64,000 nucleotides of DNA from Clostridium sp. OS1-26 (GCF_030915445.1 NZ_CP133264.1:4187208-4251207); one strand, 5' to 3'; positions 1-9,036 are shown, counted from the first letter of the stretch. Translations and numbers: made by a program. Notes: generated by a model from the sequence alone, not told the origin.

Positions 1-86
1 TAACATGTTCTGTAGTAGGAATAATATTTGGGTATTTTGGAAATATATTACTAAAAATATCTATCAATGATAGAAAGGATGATATA

Positions 87-500
87 ATGGAAAAAACATT
101 AGTGCTTATTAAACCAGATGCTATGGAGAGAAAATTAATGGGTGAAATAATCTCTATCTATGAGAAAAAAGGGCTTCACATACCAGCATTAAAGATAATA
201 AAGCCATCCATAGAAATTGCAGAAAGTCATTATATTGAGCATAAAGATAAGCCATTCTTTAAAGAACTTGTTAACTTCATTACAAGAGGTGAAGTATGTG
301 CTTTAATTATAGAAGCAGATAATGCTATTAATTTGGTGAGGAAAATAAATGGAGCAACCAATCCATTAGATGCTGATATGGGCAGCATAAGAGGCCAGTT
401 TGCAGTATCAAAATCCGAAAATGCTGTTCATTCCTCGGATAGTGCAGAAAGTGTTGAACGTGAGATTAAATTATGGTTCCCAGAAATATATTCAGTTTAA
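87..500 (+). CDS. ndk: nucleoside diphosphate kinase
   Basis: Transfers the gamma phosphate of a nucleoside triphosphate to a nucleoside diphosphate through a phospho-histidine; cytosolic housekeeping enzyme. The 137-residue length is normal for the family. The start has a KPDAMERK-like P-loop-equivalent segment (residues 10-17) and the active-site motif NAVHSSDS places the catalytic histidine at residue 115. The ATG at 87 is preceded by AAAGGATGAT, a usable ribosome site. The same frame is open to the left edge of the window and reads as a hydrophobic stretch, but the ndk fold begins at this methionine, so I treat the upstream reading as chance or the end of a neighbour. No terminator is obvious downstream. 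Confidence 0.97.
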   Translation: MEKTLVLIKPDAMERKLMGEIISIYEKKGLHIPALKIIKPSIEIAESHYIEHKDKPFFKELVNFITRGEVCALIIEADNAINLVRKINGATNPLDADMGSIRGQFAVSKSENAVHSSDSAESVEREIKLWFPEIYSV

Positions 501-849
501 TTGTAATTTAAAATTTTTATAGAATTTCTTGTTAGGTTCCATTAGAATTGCTCTAATATCAATAGTAGTAAAAACAAAGTATACATAGAAAGATGTACTT
601 TTGCTTATATTAGATATAAAGATTTAAAAAATACTTAGTTTCTAGTAAAGAGTTAAATCAGTACTTTATCATCAAGTATAGATTTAATTCTTTATTGATT
701 TTATATGTATCTTTTCTGTAACTATGTATAGAGAAAGTGCATTCTTGTTTTTAGTTAACATAAATGCTAGTGTTTAAATGTAAACATATATAAACATTAA
801 ATAGTAAGAAATGATAAAAAGAAAAGTTTAATAAGAGGAGGATAAATTT
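501..849. other. 350-bp gap, nothing recognised
   Basis: AT-rich spacer between ndk and the oxidoreductase. I see no convincing ORF, no strong U-tailed hairpin and no riboswitch signature. The last bases carry the AGAGGAGGAT ribosome site of the next gene. Confidence 0.6.
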
Positions 850-1848
850 ATGTCATATTTGCTCAGACCATTACAAGTGGGTACGTTAAGATTGGATAAC
901 CGTTTGGTTATGCCACCCATGGCTACTGCAAAGGCTGAATCTGATGGAAAAGTGAGTCAAGATATTCTTGATTATTATAAGGAAAAATCTGAAGGAGGGC
1001 ATATATCGTTAATTATAATTGAACACAGTTTTATTACTCCAGAAGGAAAAGCCAGCAAAAACCAACTTTCTGTTTCTGATGATACTACAATTGAAGGTTT
1101 ACGAAAGTTAGCTGATGTTATTCATCAAAATGGTTCAAAAGCTATTATGCAACTTAACCATGCTGGAAGTGCAGCAGAGAAAGAAGTTATAGGATCAATG
1201 CCAGTTGGTCCCTCAGCGGTTATAAATCCACGTAAAGGAAATGTGCCCCGTGAACTTACAAATAAAGAAATTGATGATATTATTCAGGCCTTCCATGATG
1301 CAGCTCGCCGCACAAAGGAGGCTGGATTTGATGGAGTGGAAATACATTCTGCTCATGGATATCTGCTTAATCAATTTTTCTCTCCGTTAACTAACAAGAG
1401 AAAAGATGAGTATGGTGGAAGCATTCATAATCGTATTCGTATTCACCTTAAAGTTATTGAAGCAGTACGCAATGCTGTAGGTAATGATTTCCCTATTCTT
1501 TTGAGATTAGGTGCTTCGGATTATATGGAGGGGGGAAGTACTATAGAAGATAGCCAAATTGCAGCCAAAGAGTTTGAAAAAGCTGGAATAGACATTCTTG
1601 ATATTTCAGGTGGATTTTGTGGATATGTTGTGCCAGGGCATACTGAGCAGGGATATTTTGCACAACTTTCAGAGTCTGCTAAAAAAGTTATCTCAATTCC
1701 TGTAATTCTAACTGGTGGAATTACGGAAGCAAAAGCTGCTGAACAGCTGTTAGCTGACGGAAAGGCAGATCTTATTGGGGTAGCAAGAGCTATCTTAAAA
1801 GATTCTACTTGGGCGCAGAGAGCTGTAGGAAGTCTTCATACAATATAA
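850..1848 (+). CDS. NADH:flavin oxidoreductase, old yellow enzyme family
   Basis: FMN-dependent TIM-barrel enzyme that reduces activated C=C bonds; cytosolic. Family hallmarks are QLNHAG (residues 101-106) and HSAHGYLLNQFFSP (166-179), the substrate/FMN-binding His-x-x-His block, followed by RKDEYGGS. At 332 residues it has only the OYE barrel and lacks the C-terminal Fe-S and FAD/NAD domains of 2,4-dienoyl-CoA reductases, so it is closer to YqjM-type enzymes. ATG at 850 sits 8 bases after AGAGGAGG. It is monocistronic and ends at a hairpin shared with the convergent DMT gene. The natural substrate cannot be told from sequence. Confidence 0.93.
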   Translation: MSYLLRPLQVGTLRLDNRLVMPPMATAKAESDGKVSQDILDYYKEKSEGGHISLIIIEHSFITPEGKASKNQLSVSDDTTIEGLRKLADVIHQNGSKAIMQLNHAGSAAEKEVIGSMPVGPSAVINPRKGNVPRELTNKEIDDIIQAFHDAARRTKEAGFDGVEIHSAHGYLLNQFFSPLTNKRKDEYGGSIHNRIRIHLKVIEAVRNAVGNDFPILLRLGASDYMEGGSTIEDSQIAAKEFEKAGIDILDISGGFCGYVVPGHTEQGYFAQLSESAKKVISIPVILTGGITEAKAAEQLLADGKADLIGVARAILKDSTWAQRAVGSLHTI

Positions 1849-1890
1849 TTTAATACACAAAAGAAAATTGATCATAAATGATTCATTAGA

Positions 1891-1932
1891 AAAAAGTCAT
1901 CCGACTAAAAAATTTAGTTAGATGACTTTTGC
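1891..1932. terminator. bidirectional terminator
   Basis: Inverted repeat AAAAGTCATCcGACTAA / TTAGTtAGATGACTTTT between two convergent genes, with T-rich tails on both strands. Confidence 0.85.
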
Positions 1933-1954
1933 AACTTTAAATTGTAATATTTTA

Positions 1955-2893
1955 TTATACTCCCTCAATTTCTTTAGCTACAATTTCATCTTTAAAGCTA
2001 AAGCGACTGGTTCCCCAAACTCCGACAAGTATCATGATAGAACCAATTATATGATAATATTTGAATTCTTCATGTAATATAATAACTCCTGCAGCAATAG
2101 ATACTATTGTTGAAAGGTTTGCAAATACAGCTGATTTAGAAGCTTCAATTTTAGAAAGAGTAAAGTTTACTAAGAAAAATGCGATAACTGAAGACAAAAT
2201 TCCTAAATAAAATATAGATATAATGAAATCCTTACTCTTAAATGGCAAAAGGTAACTGCTAAAAGTACCGTATATCATGTGTTCACCTAGTGAAAATATA
2301 TTAAAGAATAATGCCGCTGTTCCCATCATAAAATAGGTTATTTCCATAGGTGTAAAACTTGAAGAAAGTTTTCTTGACATTATGTTGAACACTGCAGCAG
2401 CCATTACTGTAATTATAAGAAGCACAATACCAATTATACCGGTACTTCCTGAATCTGTACTATTCATAAAGGCAATATAGGCCACACCTGATACTGACAG
2501 AATTATAAAAAATAATTGAAGACTAGAAAACTTTTCTTTAAGAAAATATGAAGCTAATATTGTAACGATTATAGGAATAAGGGCTATCATAATTCCTGCA
2601 AAAGATGATGATGAATACTTAATTCCATAGGTTTCAAAAATAAAATAAATTACAGGCTCCATAAGTGCCAAGAAAAATAAATTTTTTATAGGCTTATTTT
2701 TATAGTTTACTTTGATAACTTTAAAAGTTACAAGTAAAGTCATTATTACAAAAGCAGTTAAAAATCTAAAGGAAAGCAGCGAAAAAGGAGACGCTACATT
2801 TAAAGCTCTTTTAGAGAATAAAAAGCTTAAACCAAATATAATAGATGTAGTAGTAACAGATAAATAAGGAAGCATATTTTTGTTATGATTCAT
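1955..2893 (-). CDS. DMT-superfamily transporter (EamA)
   Basis: Integral membrane protein of 312 residues with about ten hydrophobic helices arranged as two EamA repeats, the usual layout of drug/metabolite exporters. The second repeat shows the usual family ending: a SKIEASKSAVFANL stretch, then VSIAAGVIILHEEF. Starts at ATG 2893, with GGAGG seven bases upstream on the minus strand. It stands alone, back to back with the thiamine operon and convergent with the oxidoreductase. Substrate unknown; family members export metabolites or amino acids. No regulator lies beside it. Confidence 0.9.
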   Translation of the reverse strand: MNHNKNMLPYLSVTTTSIIFGLSFLFSKRALNVASPFSLLSFRFLTAFVIMTLLVTFKVIKVNYKNKPIKNLFFLALMEPVIYFIFETYGIKYSSSSFAGIMIALIPIIVTILASYFLKEKFSSLQLFFIILSVSGVAYIAFMNSTDSGSTGIIGIVLLIITVMAAAVFNIMSRKLSSSFTPMEITYFMMGTAALFFNIFSLGEHMIYGTFSSYLLPFKSKDFIISIFYLGILSSVIAFFLVNFTLSKIEASKSAVFANLSTIVSIAAGVIILHEEFKYYHIIGSIMILVGVWGTSRFSFKDEIVAKEIEGV

Positions 2894-3122
2894 AAAGATC
2901 CTCCATTTTGTAATACTTAGTTAAATTAAAGATTTAAGCATTTTGTACTTCAAATAATATAATACAATTATATCATAGCATAATGCAATAAAAATTCATT
3001 AAATAAACAAATATGTAATATTTTAATTTTCATTAATGATTACAACTGTATATACCTATTGATTTATAATATGGTTTATGGTAAATTAGATTTAGAAATC
3101 GATAACAATTTAATATTATATC

Positions 3123-3210
3123 AAGGGGAGCCTATAAAGATAGGCTGAGAGTGGAATGTTATTCCTTACCCTCATAACCTGATTTGGGTAATGCCAACGT
3201 AGGGAGAGAC
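3123..3210 (+). ncRNA. TPP riboswitch aptamer
   Basis: Contains the thi-box landmarks in order: GGGGAGCC, CTGAGAGTGG, ACCCTCATAACCTGAT, GGGTAATGCCAACG and TAGGGAGA. These form the two-arm thiamine pyrophosphate aptamer. It lies about 160 bases ahead of thiS and is followed by U-tailed hairpins, so high TPP should stop transcription before the operon. Confidence 0.97.
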
Positions 3211-3226
3211 GGGATAGCTGTATTTT

Positions 3227-3260
3227 ATCACAAATTCTCCGAATTTGTGATTTTTTATTT
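3227..3260 (+). terminator. riboswitch terminator 1
   Basis: Perfect 11-bp stem ATCACAAATTC / GAATTTGTGAT with loop TCC, followed by a run of T (TTTTTATTTT). It is directly downstream of the TPP aptamer and is the likely expression platform. Confidence 0.9.
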
Positions 3261-3311
3261 TAGCTATATTCGTAATTTTAGATGTTAAGTATCCTAATAA
3301 ATTAGATTATG

Positions 3312-3349
3312 AGGGAAGCATATATTTATTTGCTTCCCTTTTTATTTTT
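3312..3349 (+). terminator. second terminator-like hairpin before thiS
   Basis: Stem GGGAAGCA / TGCTTCCC with a 10-base loop, followed by TTTTTATTTTT, lying between the riboswitch terminator and the thiS ribosome site. Two U-tailed hairpins in series are unusual in a single-aptamer leader. Confidence 0.75.
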
Positions 3350-3368
3350 GCAAAAAGGAGGGAGTTAA

Positions 3369-3563
3369 ATGATTATAAATGGTGAAGCAATGGATATAAA
3401 AGAAGGCACTACAGTTTCAGAATTACTTAAGATTCTAAATCTAGATTGTCAGAAGATCGTAGTAGAAGTGGATTTAGAAATATTAAATAAAAATGAATTC
3501 GCTGCAAGAAAACTAACCAGTGAATCTAAAGTTGAAATAATCCGTTTTGTCGGAGGTGGCTAA
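3369..3563 (+). CDS. thiS: sulfur carrier protein ThiS
   Basis: Ubiquitin-like beta-grasp protein of 64 residues that carries sulfur as a C-terminal thiocarboxylate for thiazole synthesis. The C terminus is RFVGGG, giving the required Gly-Gly end that ThiF adenylates. The ATG at 3369 follows AAGGAGGGAG. It is the first gene of the TPP-controlled operon thiS-thiF-thiG-thiH-thiE, and its stop codon overlaps the ribosome site of thiF, so the two are probably translationally coupled. Confidence 0.96.
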   Translation: MIINGEAMDIKEGTTVSELLKILNLDCQKIVVEVDLEILNKNEFAARKLTSESKVEIIRFVGGG

Positions 3564-3564
3564 A

Positions 3565-4368
3565 GTGATTAATATTTTTGTAAATGAGAAAAGGCATAAG
3601 ATAGAAAATAACACCACTGTTTTTGAGCTCAAGGAAAGTATCAAAAAAGATGCAGATGTAATTGTATTTAATGGATTTATCATAAAAGTAGATTATAAGC
3701 TAAAAGAAAATGATAAAGTTGTCTTTATAAAGAAAGGTGAGATTCCTAAGGGAGAAGATATGGAAGCGATGCTTATGTCAAGACATACACCCTTTGTGCA
3801 TGAAAAAATAAAACAAGCATCTGTAGGAATTGCAGGATTAGGTGGTCTTGGTTCAAATATAGCTGTGTCTCTTGCAAGAATAGGAATTGGAAAACTGCTT
3901 TTAATAGACTTTGATGTAGTAGAGCCAAGTAATTTAAATAGACAACAGTATTTTATAAAACATTTGGGTATGAAAAAAACAGACGCATTAGAGGAAATAA
4001 TAGTTGATTGCAATCCCTTCGTTAAAATTGAAAAAAAGGAGATCTTTATTGAGGAGAATAATATCATTGAAACTTTTAAAGACGTAGACATAATAGTGGA
4101 GGCTTTTGACAATCCAGTTTCCAAAGCACTGCTCGTAAATACAGTGTTAAGTAAAATGAAAAATAAAAAAATAGTTGCAGCTTCTGGGATGGCAGGGTAT
4201 TTTCCCAGCAATTCAATTGTTACTAAAAAGATAAAGGAGAACTTTTATCTAGTTGGCGATGGAGAAAATGAAGCTAAACCAGGCTGTGGACTTATGGCAC
4301 CTAGAGTAGCTATAGCTGCAAATCATCAGGCAAATGCAGTGTTAAGAATTATATTAGGAGAAGAATAA
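3565..4368 (+). CDS. thiF: ThiS adenylyltransferase ThiF with N-terminal ThiS-like domain
   Basis: E1-like enzyme that adenylates the ThiS C terminus. I choose GTG 3565 because GGAGG at 3552-3556 sits 8 bases ahead; the TTG 18 bases earlier overlaps that site. This gives 267 residues. Residues 1 to about 62 look like a second beta-grasp (ThiS-like) domain, known in clostridial ThiF proteins. The nucleotide fold follows with GLGGLGSN, then [14 protein letters not shown], the usual Arg-bearing ATP-binding loop. The zinc-binding CxxC pairs of E. coli ThiF are absent, as in the short clostridial form. It sits between thiS and thiG in the operon. Confidence 0.93.
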   Translation: MINIFVNEKRHKIENNTTVFELKESIKKDADVIVFNGFIIKVDYKLKENDKVVFIKKGEIPKGEDMEAMLMSRHTPFVHEKIKQASVGIAGLGGLGSNIAVSLARIGIGKLLLIDFDVVEPSNLNRQQYFIKHLGMKKTDALEEIIVDCNPFVKIEKKEIFIEENNIIETFKDVDIIVEAFDNPVSKALLVNTVLSKMKNKKIVAASGMAGYFPSNSIVTKKIKENFYLVGDGENEAKPGCGLMAPRVAIAANHQANAVLRIILGEE

Positions 4369-4382
4369 ATGGAGGTTTTATC

Positions 4383-5147
4383 ATGAATAAATTAATAATT
4401 GGTGGCACAGAATTAAATAGTAGATTGTTTGTAGGCACAGGTAAATATTCATCTAATGAAATGATACCTAAAATTTTAGAAAGTTCCCAATCACAGGTTA
4501 TAACTGTTGCATTAAGAAGAGTTGACTTAAAGTCACAGGATGAAAATATACTAAATTTTATAAACAAAGATTGTATACTACTTCCTAATACTTCAGGAGC
4601 AAGAAATGCAGAAGAAGCTATTAGACTTGCTAGGTTAGGAAAGGCTGCTGGATGTGGTAACTGGGTTAAGATAGAGGTTATTTCTGATAACAAATATCTT
4701 CTTCCAGACAATTTTCAAACGATAAAAGCTACAGAAGTTTTAGCAAAGGAAGGATTTGTAGTTCTTCCATATATGAATCCAGATTTAATGGATGCTAAGA
4801 GACTGGTAGATGCTGGTGCAGCAGCAGTAATGCCCTTAGGTTCACCTATAGGAACTAATAGGGGAATAAGGACAAAAGAAATGGTAAGGATTTTAATTGA
4901 CGAAATAAAATTACCTATAGTTGTAGATGCTGGAATAGGAAGACCTTCAGAGGCAGCAGAAGCTATGGAAATGGGAGCAGATGCAGTGTTAGTAAATACA
5001 GCTATAGCCACTGCTGGAGATCCAATACTAATGGCTAAGGCATTTTCATTTGCAGTACAAGCAGGTAGAATGGCTTATCTATCAAAGCTAGGTTCCCAAA
5101 GAGAATATGCAGAGGCATCATCTCCTCTTACAGGATTTTTACGATAG
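4383..5147 (+). CDS. thiG: thiazole synthase
   Basis: Forms the thiazole phosphate from deoxyxylulose phosphate, dehydroglycine and ThiS thiocarboxylate. At 254 residues it is a full TIM barrel. NWVKIEV places the Schiff-base lysine at residue 96, and [13 protein letters not shown] plus [10 protein letters not shown] are the phosphate-binding and family signatures. ATG 4383 has GGAGG eight bases upstream. The partner thiH, which supplies dehydroglycine, starts 12 bases after its stop, so they are clearly cotranscribed. Confidence 0.97.
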   Translation: MNKLIIGGTELNSRLFVGTGKYSSNEMIPKILESSQSQVITVALRRVDLKSQDENILNFINKDCILLPNTSGARNAEEAIRLARLGKAAGCGNWVKIEVISDNKYLLPDNFQTIKATEVLAKEGFVVLPYMNPDLMDAKRLVDAGAAAVMPLGSPIGTNRGIRTKEMVRILIDEIKLPIVVDAGIGRPSEAAEAMEMGADAVLVNTAIATAGDPILMAKAFSFAVQAGRMAYLSKLGSQREYAEASSPLTGFLR

Positions 5148-5159
5148 GAAGTGAAAAAA

Positions 5160-6275
5160 ATGAGTTTTTATGAAACAATAAAAAGGTTTCAGGATTTTGA
5201 TTTTAATAATTACTTTGAAAGAGTAACGAATAATGATATTGAAAGAGTTTTATCAAAAGATAGAATAAATGAAGAGGATTTTTTAAAACTGCTTTCTCCA
5301 AAAGCTGAAAATTATTTAGAAGCTATGGCGCAAAAGGCAAGGGACGTTACATTAAGGCATTTTGGAAAAAGTATAGTGCTATACACGCCTATATACATTG
5401 CTAACTATTGTGAAAATAGATGTGCCTACTGCGGATATAACGTTGAAAATAAAATTGCGAGAAAAAAGCTTACTTTTGAGGAAGTGGAGAAGGAAGCCAA
5501 AGCTATTGCAGCAGCTGGATTAAAGCATATAATAGTTCTAACTGGTGAGTCTTCATATTACACTCCAGTATCATATATAAAAGATTGTATAAAAATACTA
5601 AAAAAATATTTTAGTTCAATATGTATAGAAATATATCCATTAGAAGAAAAAGAGTATGCAGAACTTATTGAAGCTGGTGTTGACAGTCTCACAGTTTATC
5701 AAGAAGTATATAACGAAAAAGTATACGATAAGGTACATATTAGTGGACCTAAAAAAGACTATAAATACAGACTTGAAACTCCTGATAGAGCCTGCAGAGC
5801 CAAAATTCATTCTGTTGGAGTAGGAGCGTTACTAGGACTTTATGAATGGAGAAGCGAGGCATTCTTTTCTGGACTTCATGGAGCGCACATCCAGGACACA
5901 TATCCTGATATAGAAATCAATATGTCAGTACCTAGAATAAGGCCTCATGCAGGAAGTTTTGTCGATATATTTGAAGTTACAGATAAAAATGTAGTTCAAG
6001 TAGCTTTAGCTTATAAGATATTCTTGCAGAGAGCGGGAATCAATATTACTACAAGAGAAAGCAGAGATTTTAGGGATAATTTTATTCCTCTTGGAGTTAC
6101 TAAGATGTCTGCAGGAGTATCTACAGAAGTTGGCGGACATTCAGAGGGTGATAAGGGAGATGGACAGTTTGACATTGCTGATAACAGAACTGTGGAAGAG
6201 GTAAAAGAGGCAATAATAAAAAGAGGATATAATCCAGTGCTTAAAGATTGGGGAGACTTAAATGCAGGGTTATAG
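5160..6275 (+). CDS. thiH: 2-iminoacetate synthase (radical SAM tyrosine lyase)
   Basis: Radical SAM enzyme that splits tyrosine to dehydroglycine and p-cresol, the anaerobic route to the thiazole nitrogen. I start at ATG 5160, since AGGAAGTG at 5146-5153 is well spaced from it and too close to the GTG at 5151; this gives 371 residues. The cluster motif is NYCENRCAYCGYN, with cysteines at residues 84, 88 and 91 in CxxxCxxC spacing. The C-terminal part carries the ThiH/BATS domain (TRESRDFRDN, TKMSAGVSTEVGGH). Choosing ThiH over the oxygen-dependent ThiO fits an anaerobe. Confidence 0.96.
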   Translation: MSFYETIKRFQDFDFNNYFERVTNNDIERVLSKDRINEEDFLKLLSPKAENYLEAMAQKARDVTLRHFGKSIVLYTPIYIANYCENRCAYCGYNVENKIARKKLTFEEVEKEAKAIAAAGLKHIIVLTGESSYYTPVSYIKDCIKILKKYFSSICIEIYPLEEKEYAELIEAGVDSLTVYQEVYNEKVYDKVHISGPKKDYKYRLETPDRACRAKIHSVGVGALLGLYEWRSEAFFSGLHGAHIQDTYPDIEINMSVPRIRPHAGSFVDIFEVTDKNVVQVALAYKIFLQRAGINITTRESRDFRDNFIPLGVTKMSAGVSTEVGGHSEGDKGDGQFDIADNRTVEEVKEAIIKRGYNPVLKDWGDLNAGL

Positions 6276-6891
6276 AGAAGAATTTAATATGTTTCAGCTT
6301 AAAGGGGATAAAAAGATATATATAATAACAAACAGGAAGCTCATAAGAGAGGGAAGTATTTACGACGCAATAGAAAGATGTGCAAAAATGGGCGCTGACG
6401 GAGTAATATTAAGAGAAAAAGATTTAGATTATAAAGAACTTAAGGAGATTGTCTTAGGTGTTAGAAACATCACACAAAAGTATAATATTCCTCTAATTGT
6501 GAATGGAAACATTGATGTGGCTATGGATATCAAAGCAGATGGTTTTCACAGCAGTTTTCAAGCTTTTAAAAATATAGCTGAAAAGATGGATGTGGAAAAT
6601 AGAATTAAAAGAAAGGAAAGCAAATTTATCTTTGGTGTTTCAATTCATAAACTTGAAGAAGCTTTAGAAGCGGAAAAGTTAGGTGCAGATTATCTGATAG
6701 CAGGGAATATATTTGAAACAGATTGTAAGCCTGGACTAGAAGGTAAGGGAATGGAATTTTTATCAATAATATGCAGCAGTGTTAGCATACCTGTTATAGC
6801 AATAGGAGGCATAAATATTGATAATATAAAAAATGTATTAGCATCTGGTGCCTATGGAGCCGCTGTTATGTCATATGCAATGAAAATTTAA
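6262..6891 (+). CDS. thiE: thiamine phosphate synthase (ThiE/TenI family)
   Basis: Couples the thiazole and pyrimidine moieties into thiamine phosphate. The ATG at 6262 has GGGGAG six bases upstream and overlaps the end of thiH by 14 bases, a typical coupling overlap. Family motifs are visible: IITNRKL, REKDL, GVSIH, DYLIAGNIFETDCKPG, IPVIAIGGI. Two usually conserved spots differ: the VND of ThiE reads VNG, and the HLGQ-type loop reads HSSFQ. The protein could therefore be a TenI-like thiazole tautomerase rather than the synthase, though its place as the last gene of the operon favours ThiE. No thiC or thiD is present here. Confidence 0.85.
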   Translation: MQGYREEFNMFQLKGDKKIYIITNRKLIREGSIYDAIERCAKMGADGVILREKDLDYKELKEIVLGVRNITQKYNIPLIVNGNIDVAMDIKADGFHSSFQAFKNIAEKMDVENRIKRKESKFIFGVSIHKLEEALEAEKLGADYLIAGNIFETDCKPGLEGKGMEFLSIICSSVSIPVIAIGGINIDNIKNVLASGAYGAAVMSYAMKI

Positions 6892-7142
6892 TAGATATCA
6901 TGAATAAAAGTCTTTTTTATGGAAAACTTAACTTTATAATGGAGTGTACTTAAGAATACATAAAAACAACAATAAAACTCCAGAAAAAGATAATGGAATT
7001 ATGAAAAAAATAAATCATATAATAAAAAGTGACTCCATAATGTAACCTTTACACTATTGATATAATATCATGTAATAAGTTATAGTAATAACTCATTATA
7101 AAGAAATCTGCAAAGATATTAAAAAATTATTTAAATAGGGTA

Positions 7143-7171
7143 TTGACGTATACTAATATTGTAATTATAAT
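7143..7171 (+). promoter_or_regulatory. sigma-A promoter of the aspS2-gatCAB leader
   Basis: TTGACG (7143-7148), 17-base spacer, TATAAT (7166-7171). It lies about 30 bases before the first T-box stem. The preceding bases back to thiE (6892-7140) hold nothing I recognise. Confidence 0.85.
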
Positions 7172-7199
7172 AAAGAACATAAAGTTGAATTTTCAGAAA

Positions 7200-7483
7200 A
7201 GCGATGATGGGGAGAGTAAATATAGTCGGGATTTAAAGAGAATTCGGGATGGTGGAAGCCGAATATTAACACTGTATTGAAGAACACCCTAGAGTGCTAA
7301 CCGAAATTTGTAAGAGTAGGCTTAGACGCAGTGTCCAGCGTTATAGGGACTAGGTATTGAGAAAGCATGATTTTTCAATGTATTATCTGTACTGAATTGA
7401 GATGGCTATTAAAAGCTAGCTAGGGTGGCACCACGGAAATTATTCGTCCCTATACCATAACGGTATAAGGGCGTTTTTTATTT
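7200..7483 (+). ncRNA. T-box leader with overlapping Glu/Asn specifier
   Basis: Full T-box leader. Stem I begins with GCGATGATGGGGAGAGTAAA; the specifier region reads ATTGAAGAACACCC at 7276-7289, followed by the usual AGAGTGCTAACCGAAA. The antiterminator T-box AGGGTGGCACCACGGAA is at 7422-7438, and the terminator CCCTATACC / GGTATAAGGG plus TTTTTT ends at about 7483. The bases GAAC at 7282-7285 contain GAA (Glu) and, one base on, AAC (Asn). The same arrangement was described for the C. acetobutylicum transamidation operon as a two-tRNA T-box, and both tRNAs fit the encoded products. Confidence 0.93.
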
Positions 7484-7487
7484 CTAA

Positions 7488-7650
7488 AAATGCCGAAGTA
7501 CAGAATATTATTGAAAATGAATGAAGATGTTGTTTTGTTTTCAATAAAGATATGCTTGCTGATATCATGAGAGAGCTTTAATGCTAATTTGGGTGGCACC
7601 GCGGAATTGTATTCGTCCCTGTATCTTTAAGATACAGGGGCGTTTTTATA
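7488..7650 (+). ncRNA. second, shortened T-box element with its own terminator
   Basis: A second T-box sequence, GGGTGGCACCGCGGAA, lies at 7590-7605, followed by CGTCCCTGTATC / GATACAGGGGCG and TTTTTATA (terminator 7615-7648). Only about 100 bases separate it from the first terminator, and I see no Stem I with a specifier loop, only a small TTGAAAATGAATGAAG / TTTTCAATAAAG region. It is either a degenerate tandem T-box or a terminator module read by the same tRNA. Confidence 0.8.
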
Positions 7651-7686
7651 TTGGTGAAAAAATAAAAGATTTAGGAGGTAAAAATT

Positions 7687-9006
7687 ATGGAAACGTTAGT
7701 AAAAAAAGAAGAAGTAGGGGCAAAAGAAAGAGTGTATGTAGAGGAGGTTAAAAAGGCTCATGGCGATGAAGTTTTAGTAAGAGGATGGGTACACAAAATT
7801 CACGACTTAGGTAAATTTGGTTTTATACACCTTAGAGATAAAACAGGAATAATTCAATTAGTTGCAGATAAAGAGACATTTAAAGAGTTAAGGGCAGAAA
7901 TGAGTATAGAAGTAGTAGGAACTAAAGTTGAAAACCCTAAGGCACCTGGTGGAATTGAATTGCAAATTAAAGATTTGAAAGTTTTAGGAAAAACCTATTA
8001 TGATATGCTTCCAATAGCAGTTAACCAAGGGAAGACAAAAGTACATCTGGAAACAGAATTAGACCATAGAGGCATAAGTCTTAGATCACCAAAGAAAAGA
8101 GCAATCTTTAAAGTTCAAGAGGAGATAGTAACAGCTTTTAGAGATTATTTAAGAGGTGAGAAATTTTCAGAAATTCATACACCAAAAATATTAGGAACAG
8201 GTACAGAAGGTGGATCAGAAGTATTTACTGTAAACTATTTTGATCGCAGGGCCTTTTTAGCTCAAAGTCCTCAATTTTATAAGCAGATGATGGTAGGAGC
8301 TGGATTTGAAAGAGTGTTTGAGATAGGTCATGCATATAGAGCTGAGCTTCATAACACATGGAGACATTTAAATGAGTACGTAAGTCTTGACGTAGAGATG
8401 GGATTTATAAAGGATGAAAATGATGTTATGGATTTAGAAGAAGGCTTTATAAGATATCTATTTGAGTATCTAAGAAAGACTTGTTCAAATGAGTTGAAAA
8501 TGTACGAAATAGAGCTTCCAGAAAAAGTTGAAATTCCTAGAATGCCTCTTTCAGAGGCTCACAAAATATTATTAGAAAAGTATGGAAAAAAATCACCAGT
8601 AGGAAATATAGATGCTGAGGGAGAAATCTTATTTTCAAAATATGTAAAAGAAACTTATGGAAGTGATTTTGTTTTCCTTACAGAGTATCCTGTTGCTAAA
8701 AGACCAATGTATGCAATGCCTGATGGTAAAGGAATGACAAGAAGCTTTGACTTAATATATAAAGGCTTGGAAATAACTACAGGAGGTCAAAGAATTCATG
8801 ACTATGAAATGTTAAAGGAAAATATTATAAAATTTGGATTAAACCCTGAGGACTTTGATTTCTACATTGAAAACTTTAGATATGGTATGCCTCCACATGG
8901 TGGATTTGCAATAGGTCTTGAAAGATTAACTATGAAAATATTAAACTTAGAAAATATAAGAGAGTCTACATTACTTCCAAGAGATATGAAGAGAATGATG
9001 CCTTAG
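7687..9006 (+). CDS. aspS2: non-discriminating aspartyl-tRNA synthetase, archaeal type
   Basis: Class II synthetase of 439 residues in the archaeal/eukaryotic AspRS clade, without the GAD insertion of bacterial AspRS. An N-terminal OB fold (residues 15-110) is followed by the catalytic core with GTGTEGGSEVF, LAQSPQFYKQMM, FEIGHAYRAE, HLNEYVSLDVEM and motif 3 GFAIGLERLTM, ending LLPRDMKRMMP. Cotranscription with gatCAB implies it charges both tRNA-Asp and tRNA-Asn with Asp, the latter being amidated by GatCAB. ATG 7687 follows TTAGGAGGT. An asparaginyl-tRNA synthetase is the main alternative, but the bacterial AsnRS sequence is different. Confidence 0.9.
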   Translation: METLVKKEEVGAKERVYVEEVKKAHGDEVLVRGWVHKIHDLGKFGFIHLRDKTGIIQLVADKETFKELRAEMSIEVVGTKVENPKAPGGIELQIKDLKVLGKTYYDMLPIAVNQGKTKVHLETELDHRGISLRSPKKRAIFKVQEEIVTAFRDYLRGEKFSEIHTPKILGTGTEGGSEVFTVNYFDRRAFLAQSPQFYKQMMVGAGFERVFEIGHAYRAELHNTWRHLNEYVSLDVEMGFIKDENDVMDLEEGFIRYLFEYLRKTCSNELKMYEIELPEKVEIPRMPLSEAHKILLEKYGKKSPVGNIDAEGEILFSKYVKETYGSDFVFLTEYPVAKRPMYAMPDGKGMTRSFDLIYKGLEITTGGQRIHDYEMLKENIIKFGLNPEDFDFYIENFRYGMPPHGGFAIGLERLTMKILNLENIRESTLLPRDMKRMMP

Positions 9007-9036
9007 GATTTAAATTATGAAATGGAGGAAAGAAAA

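Noticed and set aside
1..86. Hydrophobic reading open in frame with ndk to the window edge
   Set aside because: NDK proteins begin at the chosen ATG, which has its own ribosome site; 86 bases are too few to call a gene.
3693..5011. Minus-strand ORFs of 98-172 residues inside thiF and thiG
   Set aside because: They are antisense shadows of strongly recognised genes, with Ser/Ile-rich composition and no ribosome sites.
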